A DNA stretch of 64,000 bases from Macrophomina tecta (taxonomy: Eukaryota > Ascomycota > Dothideomycetes > Botryosphaeriales > Botryosphaeriaceae), in contig JAKSGN010000005.1 of the NCBI GenBank assembly GCA_024180945.1, positions 4,092,001-4,156,000 on the forward strand, given 5' to 3'. A program made the position numbers and the translations under genes. Shown piece by piece: positions 46,279 through 55,557 of this stretch; the stretch's first letter is position 1; each line of letters begins with the position of its first letter. The notes under the pieces are model-generated. The model was not told where the DNA came from, ran no database searches, and saw only the letters and a program-made list of their open reading frames with translations.

Positions 46279-46321
46279 ACGGCCCTACGGCATTGGGATC
46301 GACCCAGGGGCCACAGTCTAG
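46269..46321 (+). promoter_or_regulatory. programmed -1 ribosomal frameshift signal between gag and pol
   Basis: The heptamer A AAA AAC (46269-46275) is in the correct phase, with the gag TAG directly after it. pol is open in the -1 frame from before the heptamer onward. Five nt later GGCCC (46281-46285) can pair with GGGCC (46308-46312), and CTAGAC (46275-46280) with GTCTAG (46316-46321). Inside the loop GGG and CCC can form a small extra stem (GGGATCGACCC). This matches the classic slippery-site, spacer and structure layout. Confidence 0.8.
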
Positions 46322-48263
46322 GTCCCTTCACATGGTATCACGCACACCGAATACGGAAATTCTCACCGGAAAGAAACTTTGGGGACAATTCAAGATCACC
46401 GGAGTCCTGCGAGGACGCACGATCTCGATACTAGTCGATAGCGGATCAAGCGGAGACTTCATCCATAACGAACTAGTACAAGAATTGAACATCCCTTATC
46501 GAAAGAAGAAAGAACCCTACTCTCTCAGCGGATTCGACGGAAGAAACGCCGACTACGGAGAAGGATGGGTACGCATCGAAACAGAAGAAGTCTCACTAGA
46601 AATCAACGGACACCCCGATTGGGTCACCCTTGATGTCCAAAGGATCCCGGGACACGACGTTATCCTCGGAATGCCTTGGCTCAGGACTCGCAACCCCCTT
46701 ATCGACTGGGCGAGCGATACACTCTTCCTACGACAGGATATTTGGGACATCATCGAAAACCCCGAAAGCAGCTATAAGAACATCAAACAGGAACTGCTAG
46801 ACATCTTCCAAGGATACATTTTCAGCATGAAACGGGAAGTAGCCAGTGTAAGGCCTGAATGCGGCAACTGTGTAGGCAACTCCGACAATGGTATAAGTCA
46901 GAACCAGGACTGCGACGCGGAAGGCGAAGCCTCCTTGGTAAAATGCAACCCTATCGCAGGAATAAGCCCTACTGAGCGAAACGATACCCCCGAATCATCA
47001 GAAGAAACGCAAGACTCAAACGATGGCGTGAGGCCCAGTGACGGCAGCATCAACGGCAACCTTGGGGAAGGCCTAAGACAGGACCAGGACTGCAGCGTGC
47101 GAAACGCCGCCTCCTCGGTAAAATGCAGCGCCTCAAGCGGAGTAAGCCCTACCGAGTCAAGTATTCCCGAAACCCAGGTACAACACCTGTCACGAAGGAC
47201 TACGCGGAGAAAGCGCAAGGCCAAGAGTAAGGCTTCGCGGAAGCAATTGGCAGCCCCCGAACCTCCCGTAGACGTCCAGACAATCTCAGGAGAGGCATTC
47301 AGGCGTATGCGACGCCAAGGACAACAGGTCTGCCTCATGTACATCAAACCCTCACCGGCGGTGCAACAGAGAGCATTGGCCAGGGCCCAACGGGAAAGGC
47401 CAAGGGATGAGGACTGTCCAACTCCCATCGGAGGAGATGATCCTGCGAGGATCAAGAAAGGACAACACGGTAGTTTGGAGATGTGGCAGCAACCACAAGG
47501 AACACCTCCAATACCAGAAATGGAAACGGTACCCGACGAGTATTGGGACTTAGCTGCCGTTTGCCAAGAAAGAGGAAAGGGAGACTTGCCAAAGCATCAA
47601 CCATGGGACCACGAGATTCCGCTCAAGCCAGGAACGAAACCGGCTTGTAAGCCTATCTACTCCTTATCGAAGAAGGAAATGGAGGCTTTGAAGGAATACA
47701 TCGAGAAGAACCTCGAGCGAGGATACATTCGGCCATCAACATCATCAGCCGGATATCCAATCCTCTTCGTCCCCAAGAAGAATGGCAAGTTACGCCTCTG
47801 TGTCGACTATCGACAGCTCAACGACATCACGATCAAGAACCGATACCCGCTCCCACGCATCGACGAGCTCCAGGACAAGCTAGGGAATGCAAAGTACTTC
47901 ACGAAGCTGGACTTACGGGACGGATACCACTTGGTCAGGATCAAAGAAGGGGAAGAATGGAAGACAGCCTTCCGCACAAGACTAGGACTTTACGAGTATA
48001 CGGTTATGCCATTCGGGCTTACCAACGCGCCAGCAACCTTTCAGTCGCTCGTCAACGACACGCTGCGCGAATACTTGGACATCTTCTGCCTGGCTTACCT
48101 CGACGATATCCTCATCTTCTCAGAAACACTCGAGGAACATAAGAAGCATGTCAGGAAAGTCCTAGAAACCCTCCAAGCCAAGAACCTGACCATCGCACCC
48201 GATAAATGCGAGTGGCACGTACGGAGGACAGAATTCTTAGGCTTCATCATCACCCCCGGACAT
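46279..48263 (+). CDS. pol: gypsy Pol, first part: protease and reverse transcriptase (interrupted)
   Basis: Reached by -1 frameshift from gag; the pol frame has no stop between 46267 and the LINE insertion. Aspartic protease: ISILVDSGSSGDFIHNELV (catalytic DSG near 46437) with the flap/second motif GHDVILGMPWL. A low-complexity linker has two similar blocks (near 46900-46970 and 47080-47160: QDQDC...ASLVKCN/ASSVKCS...GVSPTE). Reverse transcriptase: RGYIRPSTSSAGYPILFVPKK, LRLCVDYRQLN, FTKLDLRDGYHLVRI, YEYTVMPFGLTNAPATFQ and the catalytic box LAYLDDILIFS near 48093. The frame enters the LINE at FIITPGH and stops at about 48287. Confidence 0.9.
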
Positions 48264-49500
48264 TTATTTATTTATTTATTTATTTAGTTTAACGTCCTTC
48301 TTGAGTCAGAGACTATCAAAGACGGGCTTTAGAAGCCGTTTCTAGTTATACATTTTCTAGAGGCTCCTTGTAAAAGAAGCATTCTAGGAGAGCACAAGGA
48401 ATAGTAGACTTAAAAGCCAAACGAGAGGCAGGCCTCTAAGGAGATAGTATAAGAGAATAGTAATAGAAAACAAAGGAGTGTAAGCGTCGGACGTATTTAA
48501 ACCCCGTCGGGCGTGTTGTTAAGAATCCACCGGCGCGTAGATATCTTGGTTTTTCTAAGAAACTCAGCTGTTGCTTGAGCGCCTTTATTTGTAGTGAATA
48601 GGTCCGTAAGATTAAGAATAGGTTTCTCCAGAGCGTCTTTTATAGAGAGCCTTTCAGCTCTATATAAATAACAGTCTAAGAGGAGATGTCTCGGTGTTTG
48701 CTTTGCCGTACCAGAGCAGTAGCATCTATCATCCTCTACATGGTTAAAACGGTAGAGATAGGACTTGAAGTACCCGTGTCCAATCTTCAGCTGGTAGAAG
48801 GAGGAAGCTGTTTCCCTTACTGTAGTAGGGGCGATCAGCTTCCTCTTTATCTTCCAGGTAAATGCTTTACTGTAGGCTGAGCTGGGAACTGATAAGAGCT
48901 GGCTTTTCCACTCGTTGTAGAGAACTTCTTTTAGTTGCATTCCGTAGAATGCAACAGAAGTGTCTTCTGTTGTAGGGGGGATTAACGTTGCTTGTTTAGC
49001 AAGTCTGTCGGCCTCCTCATTTCCGTGCACGTTGACGTGCCCCGGAACCCATTCAACCGTGACTTTGTTGTCCCTGTCTCTTAGCTGCCTGGCAGCGTGA
49101 ATTGCCCGTTGCTGCCACCGTTGGCCAGGCGTGTTGTTAGGGTGTTTGAGCCTCAAGAGTGCAGCCTGGTTATCCGCAAAGACTCTTATATCTTTTGACT
49201 TGTACCCATGTTTGTTGGCTAGCTCAAGGGCAGTGGTTATGCCATCAAGTTCACCGTTATAAACGAGAGCGTTGGGACCAATATTCTTAGTAGCTCTTAC
49301 TTGGATTTTGTCTCTGGATTGGCTGTAATCTAACAGTACCACTCCAACACCTATTCCCATTCCCTGAGGAAGTGATGAGGCATCAGAGTAGAGAGCTATA
49401 AGATTGTCCGGGGCCTCTGCCAACGCTTTTGAGTGCTCAGTAGCAGCATCTGCTTTGCTTAAGGTGGAGATCTCTGTATTGTAGGGAGTGTACCCGGCCC
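48264..49500 (-). mobile_element. 5'-truncated LINE (LINE-C) nested in gypsy pol
   Basis: Minus-strand insertion flanked by a perfect 11-bp target duplication CCCCCGGACAT (48253-48263 and 49501-49511). The 3' tail is an ATTT/AAAT repeat (48264-48287 region), unlike the ATC tails of LINE-A and LINE-B. Removing the insert and one duplication restores an in-phase gypsy pol, so it landed in an intact element. Only the last about 330 codons of ORF2 were copied. Confidence 0.92.
48497..49497 (-). pseudogene. LINE-C ORF2 C-terminal fragment with RNase H
   Basis: About 333 residues, open throughout: LIALYSDASSLPQGMGIGVG, LVYNGELDGITTALELAN, DIRVFADNQAALLRL, VEWVPGHVNVHGNEEADRLA. It then has the LGHGYFKSYLYRFNHVEDD..C.CSG..QTPRHLLLDC ending. 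Truncated at the 5' end by incomplete reverse transcription. It resembles the fragment at 53982-55475. Confidence 0.85.
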
Positions 49501-49511
49501 CCCCCGGACAT

Positions 49512-52500
49512 GTCGGTATGGACGACTCGAAACTGGACTCCATCAAGGGATGGCCAGTACCAAAGACAATCAAGGAAGTACAGTCCTTCCTTGGATTCGC
49601 GAACTTCTACGGGAAGTTCATCTGGAACTACTCAAAGGTCACGGAACCTTTAACGCGACTCACTCAGAAGGAGCATGGTTTCCAATGGGGAGACGATCAG
49701 CAGCAAGCCTTCGATTCGCTGAAGAGGATGTTTTGCGAAGCACCCGTCTTGGGGATATACGATCCCGACAAACCGATCGAAGTAGAAACTGATGCGTCAG
49801 GATTCGCCCTAGGAGCATGTCTCAGCCAGCCTGACGATGAAGGCAGATGGCATCCGATCGCGTTCTACTCAAGAAAGTTCACCCCGGCAGAGCTCAACTA
49901 CGACACTCACGACAAGGAGCTCTTGGCCATCGTCTCAGCATTCAAGCACTGGAGACACTACTTGGAAGGAGCCGAACAGCAGGTGATAGTGCATTGTGAC
50001 CATCAGAATCTCACGCGCTTCACCACGACCAAGGAGCTGAACCGACGACAAGTTCGCTGGTCACAAGAATTGGCATCCTACAATTTCAAGATCACGCACA
50101 GAAAAGGTGTAGATAACGCCGCCGCTGACGCGCTCAGCAGAAGGGTAGACTACATGGAAGGAAGAATCGAGCCGCAACCTGCAGTACTGCAGTGGACAAG
50201 CGATGGATCGCTCACCCTTGCCAGACAGTCTTTCCCAATGCTTCGCATCGAGTCAAACCCGTGGCATCAGAAGATCCGAGAAGCATACGCTCAGGACTCC
50301 TTCGCGCAGGAACTTTTAGCGCTTGAGGACGACCCGCGTGTTGCTCGAGATAGAGAAGGAACGCTTCTCTTCAAAGGATTAATCTATGTCCCGACAAGAC
50401 TGCGAGAAGCACTCGTCAAAGACATGCACGTAGCACCCGCGCATGGACATCAGGGCATCGACAGAACGACCGAGAGGATCACGCAAAACTTCTACTTTCC
50501 AGGATTACGGAAAATGGTCCAGCGTATAGTTTCGCAATGCGACCTTTGCATCCGAAGCAAAGCCGCGACACACGCTCCGTACGGACAACTACAACCCCTG
50601 GAAGTACCAGAACGACCATGGCAATGGATCACGCTAGACTTCATCACGAAGCTACCAGAGTCTAGAGATCCGCTCACAGGAGTCAAGTTCGACTCAATCC
50701 TAGTCTTCGTCGACAGACTCACGAAGTACGCATACTTCTTGCCCTACCTCGAGGCATCGAATGCAGAACAGCTAGCCCACACGTTTCTCCGATACATCTT
50801 CGCGGATCACGGAATGCCGGAAGTATTGGTCTCGGACAGGGACAAGCTGATGAGATCGGAATTTTGGCAAACGCTTATGCGCCAGCTTGGAGCAAAGAAC
50901 AAACTCTCTACAACGGCACACGCGCAAACCGACGGCCAGACAGAACGGATGAACCGGACTCTCGAACAATATCTCCGCTGTTACATCAACTACCCGCAGG
51001 ATGACTGGGCCACATGGCTACCCATGGCACAATTCTCCTACAACAGCGCTAAACAAGAGTCAACCAACGTATCCCCGTTCTTTGCCAACTATGGGTTCGA
51101 ACCAGACGCGTATAGAGAAGCCATCCCAAGCAGAAAATTGGCCCAAAAAGGCGTCCTCAAGGCCGAGCAGCTAAGAGGATTGCACAAAGCCATCGGTCTC
51201 GACCTCGAATATGTACGCATTATGATGTCCAAATACTACAACAGACGGCACCAGGCGGCACCGAACCTAAAAGAGGGGGATAAAGTGTACCTCCTCACGA
51301 AAAACATCAAATCAAAGCGACCGAGCGACAAATTGGATTTCAAGAAAATCGGCCCATTCGAAATTGCAGAGAAACTCGGAGAAGTCACGTATCGACTCAA
51401 ATTGCCTAACACACGGATGAATTCCACCTTTCACGTGGCAATGCTCGAGCCAGCACCAGAAAACGCCACCATCCCAGAAACTCAGGAAGAGATTGTACCA
51501 GAAAACCCCGACGCCGAAGAAGACCAGTACCCAGTCGAAAAGATTCTGGACTGCAAGCGGTTCGGTCGTCAGCTCAAATATCTCGTCAAATGGGAAGGAT
51601 ACGGGAACGAGGACAACCAATGGGTGCCTAAGGACGACATACACCCAGACCTTGTCACAGAATTCCACCGTCAAAATCCCGACCTCCCACGGAGACGAGG
51701 TCGTCCCCGAACGAGAACGACGGAAAACCCTCAAGAACCGTCGGATCCATCGCAAACGGGGATAAACGGGCAGAATTCACAGGCTCGGGAGAACGAGACG
51801 ATCGCACCTCAGCCCCAGGTTCGCCAGCCGACTCAGCCGCCTGCGGCGCAGCAGGATCCACCGACTCGTGACGTGGCCGTTTTGACAAGGAGCCCTCAGA
51901 ATTTTCAGGGTCAGGAGAGCCCCCGGAAGAACCCTCCGCCTCGGAGCGTTCCAGCTCCTCAAGGGAGTCAAACCCCATACGAATCATTCGAGAACGACGC
52001 TCCTTCAGAAAGCGCTGCTGTCTGCGTAACCGCTCCAACTTGGCAGCCGCCGTTTGCAAGGCAGCAAAGGTCGCACTCTCCTCGGCCTCCAAACGTGCTT
52101 GTTCCCGGTCAAGCTTATCCACTAGAGAAGGTCAGCAAAAAACAGGGAATGACCAGCGAGAAACCTACAACCCGAGTTACTCGTCTCGGCGACATCGCAC
52201 TCCTTCCGGCGAGCCTTAAGGCAAGCCGCGCAGACCTTAGGATTGTCCGGCAACGCCACGCACTTAGACTCGTGCTCCAAACAGTTGGTACAGGGAACCA
52301 TCTCTACCCCGCTCAGAAGAATATCGCGAAGTTGTCGTTTGCGAGAAAGGGTAGAACGATGTTGCTTAGTCGGACGAGGAATAACCTCGGAATCGTCAGG
52401 ACAGGAACGCTTCAAAGTCATGACGGAAACTTACAGGCAGAGGAAGAAAGGCAAGAGGCCCGCAGGAGGATATACGCAGACGGAAGAATCTTCGGGCCGA

Positions 52501-52724
52501 AGATCCCTAAAGGGGGGGATAGTGTTACGGCACAGCCTTCACGGGAATATAGAAAGGAAGGTGGGGGAGCCTCAGAAGAGACCCCGCCTAGAAAGATCGT
52601 ATCACGTGGGCCAGCACGTGACCTTTTCCCCACAGACCCACATGTCGCCCTCAAGAGCCTGGGCTACATAGAGCAACAGTCGCCCAGTGTAGCCACGGCG
52701 ACATCCAGCAACACCAGATTGTAG
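49512..52724 (+). CDS. pol: gypsy Pol, second part: RNase H, integrase and chromodomain
   Basis: Continues pol in phase after the LINE. End of the RT thumb (VQSFLGFANFYGKFIW), RNase H (IEVETDASGFALGACLSQ, YDTHDKELLAIVSAFKHW, VDNAAADALSRR), integrase HHCC (APAHGHQGIDRT...CDLC), core with WITLDFITKLP, VLVSDRDKL and AQTDGQTERMN (D,D,E), GPF-like KLDFKKIGPFEI, and a chromodomain at about 51528-51670 (YPVEKILDCKR..LKYLVKWEGYGNEDNQWVPKDDI). The chromodomain probably tethers integration to a histone mark. Beyond it the frame stays open about 350 more codons, Pro/Gln-rich, across the purine tract and into the 3' LTR (stop 52722-52724). Part of that stretch is opposite an antisense gene, so its translation is doubtful. 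Confidence 0.88.
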   Translation, partial: VGMDDSKLDSIKGWPVPKTIKEVQSFLGFANFYGKFIWNYSKVTEPLTRLTQKEHGFQWGDDQQQAFDSLKRMFCEAPVLGIYDPDKPIEVETDASGFALGACLSQPDDEGRWHPIAFYSRKFTPAELNYDTHDKELLAIVSAFKHWRHYLEGAEQQVIVHCDHQNLTRFTTTKELNRRQVRWSQELASYNFKITHRKGVDNAAADALSRRVDYMEGRIEPQPAVLQWTSDGSLTLARQSFPMLRIESNPWHQKIREAYAQDSFAQELLALEDDPRVARDREGTLLFKGLIYVPTRLREALVKDMHVAPAHGHQGIDRTTERITQNFYFPGLRKMVQRIVSQCDLCIRSKAATHAPYGQLQPLEVPERPWQWITLDFITKLPESRDPLTGVKFDSILVFVDRLTKYAYFLPYLEASNAEQLAHTFLRYIFADHGMPEVLVSDRDKLMRSEFWQTLMRQLGAKNKLSTTAHAQTDGQTERMNRTLEQYLRCYINYPQDDWATWLPMAQFSYNSAKQESTNVSPFFANYGFEPDAYREAIPSRKLAQKGVLKAEQLRGLHKAIGLDLEYVRIMMSKYYNRRHQAAPNLKEGDKVYLLTKNIKSKRPSDKLDFKKIGPFEIAEKLGEVTYRLKLPNTRMNSTFHVAMLEPAPENATIPETQEEIVPENPDAEEDQYPVEKILDCKRFGRQLKYLVKWEGYGNEDNQWVPKDDIHPDLVTEFHRQNPDLPRRRGRPRTRTTENPQEPSDPSQTGINGQNSQARENETIAPQPQVRQPTQPPAAQQDPPTRDVAVLTRSPQNFQGQESPRKNPPPRSVPAPQGSQTPYESFENDAPSESAAVCVTAPTWQPPFARQQRSHSPRPPNVLVPGQAYPLEKVSKKQGMTSEKPTTRVTRLGDIALLPASLKASRADLRIVRQRHALRLVLQTVGTGNHLYPAQKNIAKLSFARKGRTMLLSRTRNNLGIVRTGTLQSHDGNLQAEEERQEARRRIYADGRIFGPKIPKGGDSVTAQPSREYRKEGGGASEETPPRKIVSRGPARDLFPTDPHVALKSLGYIEQQSPSVATATSSNTRL
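51655..52421 (-). CDS. antisense spliced gene in gypsy element: Zn2Cys6-like and coiled-coil protein
   Basis: Two exons (52421-52172 and 52121-51655) joined across a 49-nt intron (donor GTTGTA, branch TTGCTGACC, acceptor CTCTAG), 238 residues. Cysteines at 44, 47, 54, 64, 67 and 75 give C-x2-C-x6-C-x9-C-x2-C-x7-C, within the range of fungal Zn(II)2Cys6 clusters. It is preceded by a basic stretch (STLSRKRQLR). A charged coiled coil (about 84-130: DKLDREQARLEAEESATFAA, LERLRRQQRFLKERRSRM) and an acidic Ser/Pro-rich tail follow. It fills the space between the chromodomain and the 3' LTR and ends just after the chromodomain. Its ATG is about 100 bp from the LTR, which would have to act as promoter on this strand. 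A nuclear regulator of the element or host is one guess. Function unknown. Confidence 0.65.
52509..52522 (+). other. polypurine tract of the gypsy element
   Basis: AAAGGGGGGGATAG directly upstream of the 3' LTR, the expected primer site for plus-strand DNA synthesis. Confidence 0.75.
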
Positions 52725-52958
52725 ACACTTTCCTACCTGTATATAAACCACACTCCTTAGATAGCATTGACCTTCGTGGTCAACTTCAATAACAATTCAG
52801 TACATTGTTAGTAACACGGCCTTCGCACGCAGTGCTCAGTCTCATCACGTGTTCGACTTGCTCTCACCCTCTTCTTGTACCCACTCAAGGAAATCCTTCG
52901 ACAGGTTTTCTCCCTCTTTGGTGTTTGGATCCTTAGAGGCAGAGGCCCGCTCGTTACA
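52523..52958 (+). repeat. gypsy 3' LTR (436 bp)
   Basis: Starts TGTTACGG and ends CGTTACA (TG...CA ends). It has two CACGTG E-box-like palindromes near 52605-52622 and a TATA-like TGTATATAAACC near 52738. The right neighbour is MULE sequence starting TCTTGGACC. The expected 5-bp duplication is not found beside the left LTR start (CAGAC). Confidence 0.88.
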
Positions 52959-53152
52959 TCTTGGACCGCGTAAGAGACCTCGACATCAGTAGAAGATTTT
53001 GAGCAAGTATTAGCCTCTATTTCGAGGTCTAGACATCGATGCACATTGATGGTTGTAATTTATTTTGGCGCTAGTTAAGGTATGGCTAGCGTTGGGGACA
53101 AATCTCATCTTGGGGACAAATCTCAAAACGTTGGGGACAAATCTCACTAGCC
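52959..53152 (+). mobile_element. MULE 3' end, second copy
   Basis: Nearly identical to 27948-28141: the last codons of the transposase (to RPRHQ-stop), the AT-rich 3' region and the triple TTGGGGACAAATCTCA array. One 14-bp duplication present in the first copy is absent here. The gypsy LTR interrupts it on the left, and the rest of the MULE is not found on the other side of the gypsy element. Confidence 0.85.
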
Positions 53153-53180
53153 CACAGGCAGACCATTAAGTTAACGGTTG

Positions 53181-53273
53181 GATGAACCGTAATCCCAATG
53201 TAGTGTAGCGCAGATTATAGCGTTCTCTTCCCTATGGCCCGCGGAGGCCGACGGGGCGTATGAATCATCATCA
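53181..53273 (+). mobile_element. LINE-A 3'-end fragment
   Basis: About 90 bp matching the LINE-A 3' UTR in plus orientation (...CCTATGG..GGCCGACGGGG.GTATGAATCATCATCA), ending in the ATC tail. It is a strongly 5'-truncated insertion. Confidence 0.7.
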
Positions 53274-53739
53274 GAGCATGACGTAAGTAGAATCATGGCA
53301 CCTGTTGGAAAGAATAGGTGCGCAGGGAGTCATAACAGAGACGTTCGATTCCTAACATTACTGCATCTGTGAGATCCCAATTGAACGTGCAAGTGGTTTC
53401 TCCGTTAGTCTTCTAATACGATGATTGGGTAAGTGGATTGCCACAACGTCATACTTATCGAAGTGCATCTTGAATGAAATCACATGGCCGGAACAGGTAA
53501 GCGAAACCGAGCGCTGGACCCTCAATCTGCTGCCACTGGTTGTCCGTCTACACTTACGTAGGCCATCCCAGAAAGCTGCATTTACACTTTGTACGTTGCC
53601 TGCTATCTATGCATCCGAGGTGTTTTCAAATCCATGGCTTTTTGCCAGCTGAATCCTGCGATAATATTCACTGTTTGATGCCTTCTCCATCATAATTTTG
53701 TTGACCACCGGATCCTCCTGCCAAAGCATGCGCAAGTAC
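53274..53739. other. unannotated spacer between LINE fragments
   Basis: No frame with a recognisable domain (53425-53652 is open but anonymous). No repeat boundary is visible. Confidence 0.45.
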
Positions 53740-55475
53740 TGATGATGATGAATCCATTAACGTCCCTTATAAGTCGAGGACTATCGTGGGACGGGGGGCC
53801 CAGGGGGCCCACCTGGTCTATATAGGATACTTAAATACAGTAGAGTCATTGGAACGGCACGCGTTTTGGGGCTTCCCCTTTTGGCTTTTTGCAATACGAA
53901 GGAAAGAAAGAGGAGTAAAGAAGGGGTAGGAAAGGGGTCTGTTTAAGAGAGAGAATGAAGGTTAGAAATCACCTAGGCTTCTCAGGCCTCTTCTCTAAGA
54001 TGCCACCTCCTTGTAGCAATCTTAGTGTCTTGGATAAAGGCTATTAAAGCCTCTACTCCACGCTTCGTTTGAAAGAGGAGTGGGAGGGTAAGCTCTGCTC
54101 CTAGTGCTTCTTTTAAGATTTTCCTCGCCTCTACGTAGTCCTTACACTCTAAAATTAAGTGTTTTGGGGTCTGTTCGCCTCCGCACCTACATCGAACATT
54201 GGGGGACTTATTTATCCGGTATAGATAGGCCTTAAAGTATCCATGGCCTAATTTAAGCTGGTAGAAGGCGCTGGCCGTTTCTCGCGAGCATGATGGGACG
54301 GCTAGTTTCTTTCTAATCTTCCAGCTGAAATTACGGGTATATGAGTTTTGGGATTGATTTGGCCGCCTGCTATAGCTCTCGAGCTTAAGTTTCCAGTCTC
54401 TTCGGTCTAGGCCTTTGATCTTAATTCCTAGGAGGGCGAGGCTCGTAGTGCTAGAGCTAGGTGACAGCTTTGTAGCATCTTTAGCAAGGATATCGGCTTC
54501 TTCGTTCCCGGGGACTTGGCAGTGGCCTGGGACCCAGTGTAAGGAGGTAGATGCTCCCTTTGACTGAGCGGATAGCGCGGCGTTTATAGCCCGAATCTGC
54601 CACGCTTGACCGGGGTTGTTTGAGGGGGTTTTGAGCCTGAGAGTAGCAGCCTGGTTGTCTGCGTAGATTCTAAAGGTTTGGCCGGGTTTCGCCTGTCTTC
54701 CAGCGTACTCAAAAGCCTGGGCAATACCTTCCAGTTCGCCGTTGTAGACGATGTTCTCGTAGCTTATATTCGAGGTTCTCGAGTATACTGGTTGGCCGTT
54801 TTGGTAGGCAATAAGCCCAACCCCGATTCCTTTACTGTTTGGCTGTGAGGATGCATCGGAGTATATTACTATACTTTCCCCTTGAAGCGCCCGAAGTTGA
54901 TTAAGGTGGTTTTGGGCGGCAATTTCCTTCCGGTTAGGATCTATCTCTACGTTGTACGGTGTACGCCGTTTCCACGGGAGAAAGTAATTCGGGATAATCT
55001 TCTCTAGGGGCCTGTCGTGTAGGACCTCCTGAATCGAGTCCCAAATTCGTTCTAATTGGGTCTTTGGGCCTTGGGGCTGGTAGGAGGGAGATCTGATCTT
55101 GTCGAGTTCCTGGTGGACTGGGTGGTCTTTTGGGAGCTTTAGGATCCGAAATGCATACTGGCGGAGCTGAGCACTAAATCGAATCTCTGGAGGGGGCAGG
55201 GCGGCTTCTACTTCTAGTGGGAGGATTGGGGACGTTTTAAAGGCCCCTAGGATCTTACGTAGACCGAGATTCTGGAGTGCTTGAGCAGGCCTTTTAGCGT
55301 TCTCCTGATCCTTCCACCATATAACAGAGCCGTAGTCCGCTACGCTGGTGATACAAGCTAGGTATAGCTGCCTGACTGCGTAGGGACTAAGCCCCGAGAA
55401 GTAAGGATATAGGGAGTAGAAAGCTTGCCCAAATATTAAGATCTCTTTCCACCCGAAAATGACAGTCAACTGCAC
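53740..55475 (-). mobile_element. 5'-truncated LINE (LINE-D)
   Basis: A minus-strand LINE 3' portion: short ATC tail (53740-53751), 3' UTR to 53981 and the C-terminal half of ORF2. The 5' edge is near 55475. No convincing target duplication is found. The protein is related to the LINE-C fragment, but the 3' tail differs. Confidence 0.75.
53982..55475 (-). pseudogene. LINE-D ORF2 C-terminal fragment with RNase H
   Basis: Up to 497 residues, open throughout: RT thumb region (YFSGLSPYAVRQLYLACITS, ADYGSVIWW), RNase H (SIVIYSDASSQPNSKGIGVG, VYNGELEGIAQAFEYAG, FRIYADNQAATLRL, LHWVPGHCQVPGNEEADILA) and the terminal KLGHGYFKAYLYRINK..C.CGG.QTPKHLILEC motif. The polymerase catalytic part and endonuclease are missing. 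The open frame suggests a fairly recent insertion. Confidence 0.82.
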
Positions 55476-55557
55476 TTAACACCAGAGCAGCAGCCGCCAG
55501 GCTAGTTGTGATAGAAGACATCAGAAACGTATGTCCCAGGTAGGCCGCCTAGATAGC

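Larger units (their letters stand above)
44119..52958 (+). mobile_element. chromodomain Ty3/gypsy retrotransposon (chromovirus), interrupted by two LINEs
   Basis: Order: remains of 5' LTR (44119-44366, start displaced to 38250), short leader, gag (44458-46278), pol in the -1 frame (protease, reverse transcriptase, RNase H, integrase, chromodomain), antisense spliced gene (51655-52421), purine tract AAAGGGGGGGATAG (52509-52522) and 3' LTR (52523-52958). The two LTRs differ by roughly 7-9 changes over about 247 aligned bases by eye, so the insertion is not recent. A LINE sits in pol (48264-49500) and another in the 5' LTR. Right flank is MULE sequence. Confidence 0.9.
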
